Shown here piece by piece: positions 53,768-61,790 of a stretch of 64,000 bases of DNA. Both the position numbers and the translations under genes were made by a program. Source of the DNA: Firmicutes bacterium OM04-13BH (lineage in GTDB: Bacteria; Bacillota; Clostridia; Lachnospirales; Lachnospiraceae); NCBI GenBank assembly GCA_003481745.1, contig QULP01000007.1, positions 62,356 through 126,355 of the forward strand, written 5' to 3'. Below the pieces are notes generated by a model, which saw only the letters and a program-made list of their open reading frames with translations, had not been told where the DNA came from and ran no database searches. Each line of letters opens with the position of its first letter. Position 1 is the first letter of the stretch.

Positions 53768-55087
53768 TTAGGTAAAACTTAGAAATGCGGGAAGCATTAG
53801 AAGTGCCAGAACGATTACAAGCTGTAAAAGCATGGGAAAGAGAAGTTTTGTCTGTGCTTCTTCTCCGAGAATCCGTGCTTTTCGTTTGCGATTTTCAAGG
53901 GCGTCCGTGACCTCTTTCTCTAAGAGCAGGAGAGTATTTTGATTTCCTTTTTTTAAGTTTTGAATTAAAAGTACAGATAAAATTTTGTATTCCGGACAGG
54001 GACAGCGGCTGCCAAAATTTTCATAAGCACGAGGCTGTGACAGTCCACCTTTTAATTCATGACAGGTCTCTAAAAGTGCTTCGTAAGCAGGACGTTTGGG
54101 CAGATTTTGACTCCGGTAATTTTTCTGATAATCGTCTGCAATTTTTTCAAGACTTGCACGTATCGTAAGACCGGCATGCAAAAACAACAGCAGTTTACTG
54201 ACAAGATCGGGATAATCTCTTTGCATCAGTACTTTTTGCTTTTCTATTTTTTCTTGTTCTTTTTGCCGTTTCAATGGAAGAAGTAAGAAACCGAGCAAGC
54301 TGAAGAAGATACAGACAAAAAGACCAGTCTTTGCGGGTTCTTTATAAAAGAATAGATGCTGCCCGTCAATTGAATCAGGAAGAGCAAGGGTTGGATTGCT
54401 TGAAGAATCATTTGTAACTGCTTTTTGAATGGAGGCATTTAATGATTTTTCTTTGCTTAATTTTTCAGGATAAACATAAAGCTCTTTCTGCCATGAAAGC
54501 GTCTCTTCTTCAAGCGAAAGCTGACAGCGAAGCGTAACGGAAGCACCCTTAGAAGGGACATCTTCTCCGATAGCACCGGTATAGTCGAGTATTTTTGGGT
54601 CAGAGGTTGTCCAAAAAAGCTGAACAGGACAATCAGGAAGAGATTCGGGAAGAGAAAGCGGTGTATGAATGGAAGAAAAACTCTTATTTTTTCCAAGAAT
54701 GGAAGAATCCAGTTTTTTTGAGGCTTCATCTAAAAGAGTCTGTGATTCCTCTTTGCTGTAGGTTTTGGATGGAACTTTCAGTGTAATATGGTGTGTTTTT
54801 CCATCGTCTGTCTGAAATTTCAGGGATTCTTCGTGAATGCTTTCATTGTATTCGCTACGTTTTAAATCAGTAACAATATCGGGATGTCGGCTCTGCCATA
54901 ATCCAAGAGAAATTCCCAGAAGATTTCCAAAGAGAATCAGAAAAATACTGACTCGCAGCAGGGTTTGTTCCTTTGCATCTTTTAGGCTTGGTTTCAAGTT
55001 TGCTTTAGGTTTCAAGTTTGCTTTAGGTTTTAATTTTGCTTTAGAGTTTAAGTTTGTTTTAGAGTTTAGTTTTGTTTTAGATTTCAA
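53768..55087 (-). CDS. TadC-like pilus platform protein with N-terminal ectodomain
   Basis: The last 170 residues match the T2SF/TadC platform protein, with the domain YPDLVSKLLLFLHAGLTIR and C-terminal helices. Before it lie a helix (about 45-62), an extracellular stretch of about 190 residues with a Ig/BIG-like feel (LFWTTSDPKILDYTGAIG), and a second helix. The N-terminus has six lysine-rich hexads (LKSKTK, LNSKTN, LNSKAK, LKPKAN twice, LKPSLK) encoded by 18-base repeats at 54980-55087. I chose TTG 55087, 10 bases after AGGAGG; TTG 55108 is an alternative. It overlaps tadB by 11 bases. Confidence 0.75.
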   Translation of the reverse strand: MKSKTKLNSKTNLNSKAKLKPKANLKPKANLKPSLKDAKEQTLLRVSIFLILFGNLLGISLGLWQSRHPDIVTDLKRSEYNESIHEESLKFQTDDGKTHHITLKVPSKTYSKEESQTLLDEASKKLDSSILGKNKSFSSIHTPLSLPESLPDCPVQLFWTTSDPKILDYTGAIGEDVPSKGASVTLRCQLSLEEETLSWQKELYVYPEKLSKEKSLNASIQKAVTNDSSSNPTLALPDSIDGQHLFFYKEPAKTGLFVCIFFSLLGFLLLPLKRQKEQEKIEKQKVLMQRDYPDLVSKLLLFLHAGLTIRASLEKIADDYQKNYRSQNLPKRPAYEALLETCHELKGGLSQPRAYENFGSRCPCPEYKILSVLLIQNLKKGNQNTLLLLEKEVTDALENRKRKARILGEEAQTKLLFPMLLQLVIVLALLMLPAFLSFT

Positions 55088-55835
55088 TTTGAACCATCCT
55101 CCTGCCAAAGAAAAATGCTGTCAGGTACAAGATTAGGCAGATTGTCATGATACAGACTCCGGCTATATTGTGATAGAGAACATCAAGAAAGCCTGGAGAG
55201 GTAAGACGCATATAAAGAATAATTCCGGCGGGCATAAGACTCATAAAGGTATGTTCCATTTTTTTTGCAGAAAGCAGAGAGTCAATTTCTTTTTTGACGT
55301 CAATTTTTTCTTCGATGATGCGTGCACTTTTTTCCAAAGTTTCCCGAAGATTTCCACCCGTTCGTTTTGCCTGTGCAATAATCTCAGAAAAGTTACGGAT
55401 ATCTTCTACCTGACTTTTTTTACCAAGTTCATAAAATAATTTTTCTACCGGAACACTGAGAAGCATCTGAGATTCCATGTAAGATAATTCAAGAACCATT
55501 TCGCTGGAAGTTCCGTAAATACGCATTAAATCTTTTTTTGCTTCCGAAACTGCATTTTCAAGAGAATAGCCGGCAGAAACAGCGGCATCAATAGAATTTA
55601 ATGCATCCCGAAACTGATGATAAAGCCGTTTTCGTTTCTCATAAAGAAGCTGTTTTTTCTTAAAAGGAAGATACAGAAAACAAAAGGGCAGAAGAAGAAA
55701 AAAAGAAATCACGTTTCGGTAGCATAAGTCATTGACAAGGAAGCACAAAATCAGAGAGAAGACCGAATACTGAATCCGTTCTCGAAGAGAAAAGGTATAA
55801 TGGTCATAAGATAGTTTCACATAAGAGGGTTTCAT
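55077..55835 (-). CDS. TadB-like type II/IV secretion platform protein
   Basis: This 252-residue protein has the T2SF domain: FRDALNSIDAAVSAGYSLENAV near residues 75-96 and QAKRTGGNLRETLEKSARIIEEK near 154-176, with two hydrophobic helices at each end. It forms the inner-membrane platform with TadC. It overlaps tadA by 32 bases. Confidence 0.88.
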   Translation of the reverse strand: MKPSYVKLSYDHYTFSLRERIQYSVFSLILCFLVNDLCYRNVISFFLLLPFCFLYLPFKKKQLLYEKRKRLYHQFRDALNSIDAAVSAGYSLENAVSEAKKDLMRIYGTSSEMVLELSYMESQMLLSVPVEKLFYELGKKSQVEDIRNFSEIIAQAKRTGGNLRETLEKSARIIEEKIDVKKEIDSLLSAKKMEHTFMSLMPAGIILYMRLTSPGFLDVLYHNIAGVCIMTICLILYLTAFFFGRRMVQIEI

Positions 55836-57012
55836 AAGAAATTCCTGCCCTTTCTAATTTTTCAGTGTGTTTCAGATGATTTTTAAAGACAAGCCCCTGT
55901 TCTTCTTCATAACAGAAAATAGGATTTAACTGTACTTCTCCGTTTTTTAGTCCATCCAGTTCAGAGATTTCTAACACTTTACGGCTTTTGTCACGCAGAC
56001 GTCCCAGATGAATAAAAAGGTCAAAGCCTGAGACAATCTGACGGCGGATGGCAGTAATCGGCATATTCAAGTGAACCAGCACAAGGGTTTCAAGTCTGCT
56101 GACCATATCGGCACAGCTGTTTGCATGAATGGTAGAAAGGCTGCCTTCTGAACCAACATTGACTGCCTGAAGCAGTTCGCTTGCTTCGCTTCTGACTTCA
56201 CCGACAATAATCCGGTCGGGTCTCATTCTAAGTGCCGTTTTTAATAAGTCAGCAGTTGTGATTTCCTGTGAATCCTCGATATTTGCCATTCGACATTCAA
56301 GACGGACAAGGTTTGGGATTCCCTGGATTTGAAGCTCAGCATTATCTTCAATGGTGATAATGCGTTCATCTTTTGGAATATAAGCGGAAAGTGCATTTAA
56401 AAAAGTCGTTTTTCCGGCTCCGGTTCCACCGCCGATTAAAATGGTATAACGTGCTTTTACCAGAGGGAGCAAAAAAGATAATACCTGTTTGGTAATACTT
56501 TGCTTTTCGAGCAGAGTTTTCATTGTGATGGCTTCTTTAGGAAATTGTCGAATGGTTAAAATCGGACCATCCACAGAAATCGGCGGAATGACTGCATTGA
56601 CACGGGCACCGTTTTCTAGTCTTGCATCCACAATCGGATGCAGGGTATTAATGACACGGTTACAGCGGGCAACAATCTGTTGAATTACATCTTCAAGTTT
56701 TCCACTTGAAGTAAAAGTCTTATTCCATGTAATCAAGTGTCCTTCCCGTTCAATAAAAATTTTGTCCCATCCGTTTACCATAATTTCGGTAATGCTGGTA
56801 TCTTCGAGAAGTTCTTGAAGCACATCGAGTTTTCGGATGGAGCGAAATAACTCTTTTCTAAGATTGGCTTTTTCATTGAGGCTCAGACCGTAGTTTGAGC
56901 CCTCCTGCAAAAGCAGTTCGTCAATTTTTTCGAGAATTTCTTCATCATCGGATTCCCATAAAGAATTTAACTGCTCAAAAAGCTGATTTTGTAAGGTTAA
57001 AAAACAATCCAT
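55804..57012 (-). CDS. tadA: TadA/CpaF pilus assembly ATPase
   Basis: The 402-residue secretion ATPase has ITEIMVNGWDKIFIER near residue 69, the Walker A GGGTGAGKTTFLNAL, the Asp box ITIEDNAELQI, Walker B RPDRIIVGEVR, and the His box GSLSTIHANS. It powers pilus assembly at the inner face of the membrane. It is the usual partner of TadB and TadC. Confidence 0.93.
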   Translation of the reverse strand: MDCFLTLQNQLFEQLNSLWESDDEEILEKIDELLLQEGSNYGLSLNEKANLRKELFRSIRKLDVLQELLEDTSITEIMVNGWDKIFIEREGHLITWNKTFTSSGKLEDVIQQIVARCNRVINTLHPIVDARLENGARVNAVIPPISVDGPILTIRQFPKEAITMKTLLEKQSITKQVLSFLLPLVKARYTILIGGGTGAGKTTFLNALSAYIPKDERIITIEDNAELQIQGIPNLVRLECRMANIEDSQEITTADLLKTALRMRPDRIIVGEVRSEASELLQAVNVGSEGSLSTIHANSCADMVSRLETLVLVHLNMPITAIRRQIVSGFDLFIHLGRLRDKSRKVLEISELDGLKNGEVQLNPIFCYEEEQGLVFKNHLKHTEKLERAGISYETLLCETIL

Positions 57013-57101
57013 AACTATGTCTCCTTTGAAAACTTAAAAAATTAAAAAAAGAAAAGATAAGCTATAAAAGATAAAAAGCTGATTGAAATTAAAAGAGAAA
57101 A

Positions 57102-58109
57102 TTAAAGGTATCCGGCTTTGGAAAGTTCGTATTTTACGGCATCACCAAATACACCGGATAAAAAAGAATCTGGAAAATGAGAACTATCAGGAGGGGGAAG
57201 AAAACAAGAATGAGTTTTTTCTAAAATGAGTTCCTGTTTTGTGTTCGTTAAATAGGCTTTATACTGTTCTGATTTTGCCATAGAAACAGGTTCTTTTAAA
57301 TTAGGCAGAAACAAGGTATTACATTCAGAAAAAACAGGAAAGACAGCAGAAAGATTTGGACCAAAATCGAGAACCAGAGTCTGATAGGGATTTTCTTCCA
57401 TAGCAAAAAGAGCGAAGAGCGCTTCACAGTCGGCGGAAGTAAGATTCCAGATATCCTGCGGAACATAGACAGGAGGGAGATAATGAAGCGATCCATTTTT
57501 TTGAATCAGTGAAGCAAGAAACGCAAAAGGATTTTCTTTTTTGTGGCGCAGCAGATAAAAAAGATCGCCGATGGTGTAAGCGGTGTTATTAGAAAGAAAA
57601 TAAGACAGACCGGAACAGGATTCAAAGCTGATAAAAAGAGTTGGATTTTTTTCGGAAAGAAACTGGGAAGCTGCAAGTGCAAATGCAGTTTTTCCACAGC
57701 GTGCAACCGGAGAATAGATACCGATGAGCGTCAGGTTTTGAGTGTCAGAATTTGTTGAATGTTCCATTGTTAAGAAAATCTGATTGGAACAAAGTTTCAT
57801 TAAGTCCTGAAAAAGCTGACTGCATGGTTGATACTTAAAAAGACAGGGCAGATTTTTCTTATAAGAGAGATTTTCTTCAGAAAGTAGAATCAAAGTTTCA
57901 GAAAATAGAGAAATAAGCTGTGGTGTCAGCATGGCTTCTGTGGTAAGAAGCATGGAAATTGAATGGTCAGAATGAAACGTAAGAAGTTTTTCGAGAGAAG
58001 TAAAGGGGAGAAACTCTAAAGAAAGAGTGCAGTTTTGTTGAAAGCCAGAACAGAGACGACAGATAAAATCTTCGTTAGAATCGTAAAGTGCAATGATTTT
58101 TTTGGTCAT
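57102..58109 (-). CDS. TadZ/CpaE-like ParA-family protein with degenerate P-loop
   Basis: This 335-residue protein has a receiver-like N-terminal domain (about 1-125, without a clear phospho-acceptor) and a MinD/ParA-like domain from about 128. The deviant Walker A normally reading KGGxGKT is SPVARCGKTAFA, with the Lys-Thr retained. LVLDFGPN is the Walker B-like strand. TadZ localises the pilus machine. GGAGG precedes ATG 58109. Confidence 0.75.
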   Translation of the reverse strand: MTKKIIALYDSNEDFICRLCSGFQQNCTLSLEFLPFTSLEKLLTFHSDHSISMLLTTEAMLTPQLISLFSETLILLSEENLSYKKNLPCLFKYQPCSQLFQDLMKLCSNQIFLTMEHSTNSDTQNLTLIGIYSPVARCGKTAFALAASQFLSEKNPTLFISFESCSGLSYFLSNNTAYTIGDLFYLLRHKKENPFAFLASLIQKNGSLHYLPPVYVPQDIWNLTSADCEALFALFAMEENPYQTLVLDFGPNLSAVFPVFSECNTLFLPNLKEPVSMAKSEQYKAYLTNTKQELILEKTHSCFLPPPDSSHFPDSFLSGVFGDAVKYELSKAGYL

Positions 58110-58618
58110 AAACAAAATCCTCCAATTAAGAGCAGGGTGGCAAGAAAAATGGGAACTGTAAAATGAAAATGTTCAGGACGATTTCCGGATTTCATATAGG
58201 GATGAATTTGTTTTTTGGAAAAAATATCGGAGACATAAGAAAAGAAATAAGAAATTCGTTCTAAGAAATAGGCAGAGCTTAAAAACAGCAGGCAGGAAAT
58301 CAATGCGCCGATGAAGAATGAAAAAGCAATCAAGGAAAAAATGTCGGAAAAATTGAGAAAAATGCCAAGCGTACCAAAAAGCTTTAAATCTCCAGCCCCC
58401 ATTGCGTGAAAAATAAACAGTGGAAATAAAATCAGGATGGGAAGAAAAAAATTTTTCAGGGAGAAAAGCAGACCAAAAAAGCCGTTTTGAAATATCTGAT
58501 AAGAGAAACCCAGAAGAATACCAAGAAAAATCCAGAGATTTGGAACTTTTTGCAAGAATAAATCACAGCAGAGAGCTCCGGCAGATAAAAAAAGCAGAAA
58601 TTGAGCCTGTAAAGGCAT
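58106..58618 (-). CDS. A24 prepilin peptidase (TadV/CpaA-like)
   Basis: This 170-residue membrane protein has about six helices and both catalytic sites: CCDLFLQKVPNLW (first Asp, family DxxxxxIPN) and HAMGAGDLKLFGTLG (GxGDxKL). It should cleave the Flp and TadE-like leaders. The frame is open to a TTG at 58750, but ATG 58618 fits the family length, and the upstream part holds a palindrome (CTTCGACGAAG) and no family similarity. It is the first gene of the Tad block and overlaps tadZ by 4 bases. Confidence 0.85.
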   Translation of the reverse strand: MPLQAQFLLFLSAGALCCDLFLQKVPNLWIFLGILLGFSYQIFQNGFFGLLFSLKNFFLPILILFPLFIFHAMGAGDLKLFGTLGIFLNFSDIFSLIAFSFFIGALISCLLFLSSAYFLERISYFFSYVSDIFSKKQIHPYMKSGNRPEHFHFTVPIFLATLLLIGGFCL

Positions 58619-58807
58619 AAATATACCAGTCCTTTCTGAGAAAATTGGTAAAAATAATGGAAAAATCATGAAAATAAGGAATAAAAATGACTTCGACGAA
58701 GTGAACGAAGAATTTAAGATGTGAATGATTATATACTTTATTTCGCCCAATGTCCAGTTAAAATGACATAAAAAAAGATTTTTGTTAAGACTTCACAAAA
58801 TTACTAT

Positions 58808-58836
58808 TTGCAATAAGTGTCATTTTCAGTTAAAAT
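58808..58836 (+). promoter_or_regulatory. Promoter of SGNH hydrolase gene
   Basis: TTGCAA (58808-58813) and TAAAAT (58831-58836) are 17 bases apart, 52 bases before the ATG. The -10 lies in a CAGTTAAAAT repeat that also occurs at 58755-58764, nearer the divergent Tad genes. Confidence 0.55.
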
Positions 58837-58888
58837 AGATGTTATACAATTAGGTGGACAAAAAGTCCATTGCTGAAGGAGAATAGCC

Positions 58889-59494
58889 ATGGGTGTAATT
58901 GTATTTTTAGGTGACAGTATTACAGATGCGGGGAGAACCACCTCTTGTCCGCCGCTTGGGAATGGGTATGTAAAGGGATTTGCAGACTCCGTCAGTCAGA
59001 ATTGGAATGTTTTAAATCAGGGAGTTGATGGTTACATTACGGAACGAATTGCAGAAGACCTGCATAAGGACTGTATTGCGTTTCATCCGAATTATGTAAG
59101 TATCCTTGTAGGAATTAACGATGTAGGACTGATAGCAGAAGCCGACACAACAGAGCATGAAAAATTGTATATGTTGGAAGATAGTATTCGTGCTTATCAC
59201 GAAATGTTATTTGATTTATCCCGAGAGACGCAGGCAGAAATCATCACACTGGAGCCGTTTATTTTCCCAAAAGATGGAAAATATGAAAATTGGGTGCCTT
59301 GGCAGAAAAAGATGTCAAAGAATATTAGAAAACTGGCGCGTAATTACCACGCAAGATTTATTTCGGTTCAAGAACCTCTTAATCGCGAGATTGAAAGATT
59401 GGGACATGATGCCATCACCACAGATTGTATTCATTTGACCGCAAAAGGTCATGAAATTCTGGCAAAGATTGTCAGAGATGGATTTGGACTTTAA
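58889..59494 (+). CDS. SGNH/GDSL-family hydrolase
   Basis: The 201-residue protein has the nucleophile Ser10 in FLGDSITDAG, block III GINDVG with conserved Asn, and the catalytic Asp179-His182 in TTDCIHLTAKGH. No signal peptide is seen, so it is probably cytoplasmic. Such enzymes remove acyl or acetyl groups from sugars or lipids; the substrate is unknown. AAGGAG precedes the ATG. Confidence 0.9.
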   Translation: MGVIVFLGDSITDAGRTTSCPPLGNGYVKGFADSVSQNWNVLNQGVDGYITERIAEDLHKDCIAFHPNYVSILVGINDVGLIAEADTTEHEKLYMLEDSIRAYHEMLFDLSRETQAEIITLEPFIFPKDGKYENWVPWQKKMSKNIRKLARNYHARFISVQEPLNREIERLGHDAITTDCIHLTAKGHEILAKIVRDGFGL

Positions 59495-59541
59495 AACAAG
59501 GGAGAGAGTATAGTTGGTTAAAATACTCTCTCCCTTGTTTT
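59493..59541. terminator. Bidirectional terminator, 19-bp stem
   Basis: A perfect 19-base stem (59493-59511 with 59523-59541) includes GGGAGAGAGTAT and its complement, flanked by A- and T-runs. It serves the SGNH gene and the converging aroC, whose stop codon overlaps the right arm. Confidence 0.95.
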
Positions 59542-60649
59542 AATACAATTCCCGGAAAAATTTCTGAATCAAATCAAATCGGCTTGTCATTCCGGCAAGC
59601 ATGGCATCTAAGATAACCAGGGCAGCCATACATTCTACTACAACAACCGCTCTTGGGACGATAATCGGGTCATGACGTCCTTTAATTGAAATATCCAGAT
59701 TTTGACCGGTTCTTGTGACACTTTCCTGAGTGGCAGAAATAGATGGAGTCGGTTTAAATGCTGCGCGGAATAAGATTTCACATCCGTCGCTGATTCCGCC
59801 TGTGATACCACCGGAATGGTTGGTCTTTTTCGTAATGTGGCCAGCTTCATCTGCACAGTAAGCATCATTATTATGAAGTCCGTCGGATTGTGCAACTGCA
59901 ATTCCATCTCCGATTTCAAAAGCTTTTACAGCTCCGATAGAAAGAATGGCTTTTCCAAGGTTGGCATTTAATTTCTCAAAGGCAGGTTCGCCAATTCCGG
60001 CAGGCACGCCGGTAATCATACATTCCACCATTCCACCGGCAGAATTTTGTTCTTGCATGCAGGTTTCAAGATAGTCGGAAGCTTTTTTTGCAGCTTCTGC
60101 ATCGGGCATATAAAGCGGATTATTTTCAGCTTCCGATAAATCAAATTTTTCTTTATTAATAGCAACAGGTCCGATGGACAAAGTATAGGTAGAAATCTGA
60201 ATTCCAAGAGATTTTAACATTTTCGCCGCAACTGCACCGGCAGCAACACGACCGATGGTTTCACGTCCGGAAGAACGTCCGCCCCCACGGTAATCGCGGA
60301 ATCCGTATTTGATATCGTAATTACGGTCTGCATGTCCCGGGCGATAATAATTGGCGATTTCACTGTAATCATGAGAACGCTGGTCGGTATTTTTTACCAT
60401 AAGGGAAATCGGAGTACCGGTAGTCTTTCCTTCAAAGACACCGGAAAGAATTTCCACGCGGTCTGCCTCCTTTCTCATGGTGGTAAAACGGGACTGTCCT
60501 GGTTTCCTGCGGTCAAGATAAGTTTGAATATCCTCTTCACAAAGCGGAAGTCCGGCAGGGCATCCGTCTATCACAACACCGATGCCTTTTCCATGAGATT
60601 CTCCCCAGGTTGTAATTTTAAACAGGTTTCCAAATGTTGAACCAAACAT
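59540..60649 (-). CDS. aroC: Chorismate synthase
   Basis: AroC makes chorismate from EPSP with reduced FMN. The 369-residue protein shows TWGESHGKGIGVVIDGCP near residue 14, RYDYRGGGRSSGRETIGRVAAGA (split here around residues 118-139) and the C-terminal GRHDP motif. It is cotranscribed possibly with the methyltransferase located upstream (gap 25 bases). Other shikimate genes are not in the window. Confidence 0.96.
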   Translation of the reverse strand: MFGSTFGNLFKITTWGESHGKGIGVVIDGCPAGLPLCEEDIQTYLDRRKPGQSRFTTMRKEADRVEILSGVFEGKTTGTPISLMVKNTDQRSHDYSEIANYYRPGHADRNYDIKYGFRDYRGGGRSSGRETIGRVAAGAVAAKMLKSLGIQISTYTLSIGPVAINKEKFDLSEAENNPLYMPDAEAAKKASDYLETCMQEQNSAGGMVECMITGVPAGIGEPAFEKLNANLGKAILSIGAVKAFEIGDGIAVAQSDGLHNNDAYCADEAGHITKKTNHSGGITGGISDGCEILFRAAFKPTPSISATQESVTRTGQNLDISIKGRHDPIIVPRAVVVVECMAALVILDAMLAGMTSRFDLIQKFFRELY

Positions 60650-60674
60650 AGTTTACACCTCTTTTTCTTTCGTC

Positions 60675-61541
60675 TTACTTGTCGATGGATTCCCAGCGTC
60701 CGGAAGCTCCACATGGAAGCACCAGCCCGCTTTCGGTAACCGGAAGACCGATTTCCTGTGAATCTACTTTTCCGTTAAATTGTTTTAATTCGGTTGAAAT
60801 CATATAAGTTAAAACAGCAGGAGCAAGTCCGGTTGTATAGGAGTTAATCAGGAAAAACAGAGGATTGTCACTTAAAAGTTTAGCACAGAGCTTTACTAAT
60901 GGGTGAATTGCCTCTTCAATTTTCCAGATTTCTCCTTTTGGTCCTCGTCCATAAGATGGTGGATCCATGATAATGGCGTCGTAGTGATTTCCACGTCTGA
61001 TTTCACGTTCTACAAATTTGACACAGTCATCAACCAGCCAGCGGATTGGTGCATCGCCGAGTCCGGAAGAAATGGCATTTTCTTTTGCCCAGGTGACCAT
61101 GCCCTTTGAAGCATCCACATGAGTAACATGAGCACCGGCAGCAGCAGCGGCAAGAGTTGCCCCGCCCGTGTAGGCAAAGAGATTTAATACTTTAATCGGA
61201 CGACCGGCATTTTTGATTTTTTCAGAAAACCAGTCCCAGTTTGCTGCCTGCTCCGGAAACAGTCCGGTATGTTTAAAACTGAATGGCTTTAAGTTGAAGG
61301 TTAAATTTTTATACTGAATGGTCCACTGCTTTGGCAGGTCGAAAAATTCCCATTCTCCGCCGCCTTTTTTACTGCGGTGGTAATGTGCATTCATTTTTTT
61401 CCATCCTTTGTGAGTTTTTGGAGTATCCCAGATGACCTGAGGGTCTGGACGAACCAGAAGATAATCGCCCCATCGCTCTAATTTTTCTCCATTTGAAGTA
61501 TCAATGACTTCATAATCTTTCCATTGGTCTGCAATCCACAT
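60675..61541 (-). CDS. RlmI-like class I SAM-dependent methyltransferase
   Basis: The 288-residue protein has the SAM motif VLNLFAYTGGATLAAAAAGA near residue 117 and the catalytic-site MDPPSYGRGPKGEIWKIE near 191. This matches RlmI-type (PF10672) RNA methyltransferases, but it lacks the N-terminal PUA domain of RlmI. The target base is unknown. It is 25 bases upstream of aroC on the same strand. Confidence 0.85.
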   Translation of the reverse strand: MWIADQWKDYEVIDTSNGEKLERWGDYLLVRPDPQVIWDTPKTHKGWKKMNAHYHRSKKGGGEWEFFDLPKQWTIQYKNLTFNLKPFSFKHTGLFPEQAANWDWFSEKIKNAGRPIKVLNLFAYTGGATLAAAAAGAHVTHVDASKGMVTWAKENAISSGLGDAPIRWLVDDCVKFVEREIRRGNHYDAIIMDPPSYGRGPKGEIWKIEEAIHPLVKLCAKLLSDNPLFFLINSYTTGLAPAVLTYMISTELKQFNGKVDSQEIGLPVTESGLVLPCGASGRWESIDK

Positions 61542-61790
61542 AGTGAAATCCTTTCTATTTATTAGTTAACTAAAAATATAATATGAGTGTCAAAAGGTAT
61601 CAATTTTCTTCATATTCGTTAATTAGTATAGCAGAAGCGCAAAGTCGAGGCAATGCGCAAATCAAACAGAAATGAGTTATTCTTGAAAAAATATCTGCAT
61701 ACATTGAGATAGAATATATCATTGTTAAGATACGAACCTGCAAAAGGGAAGAAACTACCGACAGGTCAGTATGAAAAATCAGGAGGGCTT

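Noticed and set aside
58619..58750. N-terminal extension of the first prepilin peptidase to a TTG at 58750
   Set aside because: It lacks a good ribosome binding site and family similarity, and contains a small palindrome; ATG 58618 gives the normal family length.
61542..61790. A metal riboswitch upstream of the Ca2+ ATPase
   Set aside because: A weak ACCTG/CAGGT stem is present, but the conserved bases of the yybP-ykoY or other known metal riboswitches were not found.
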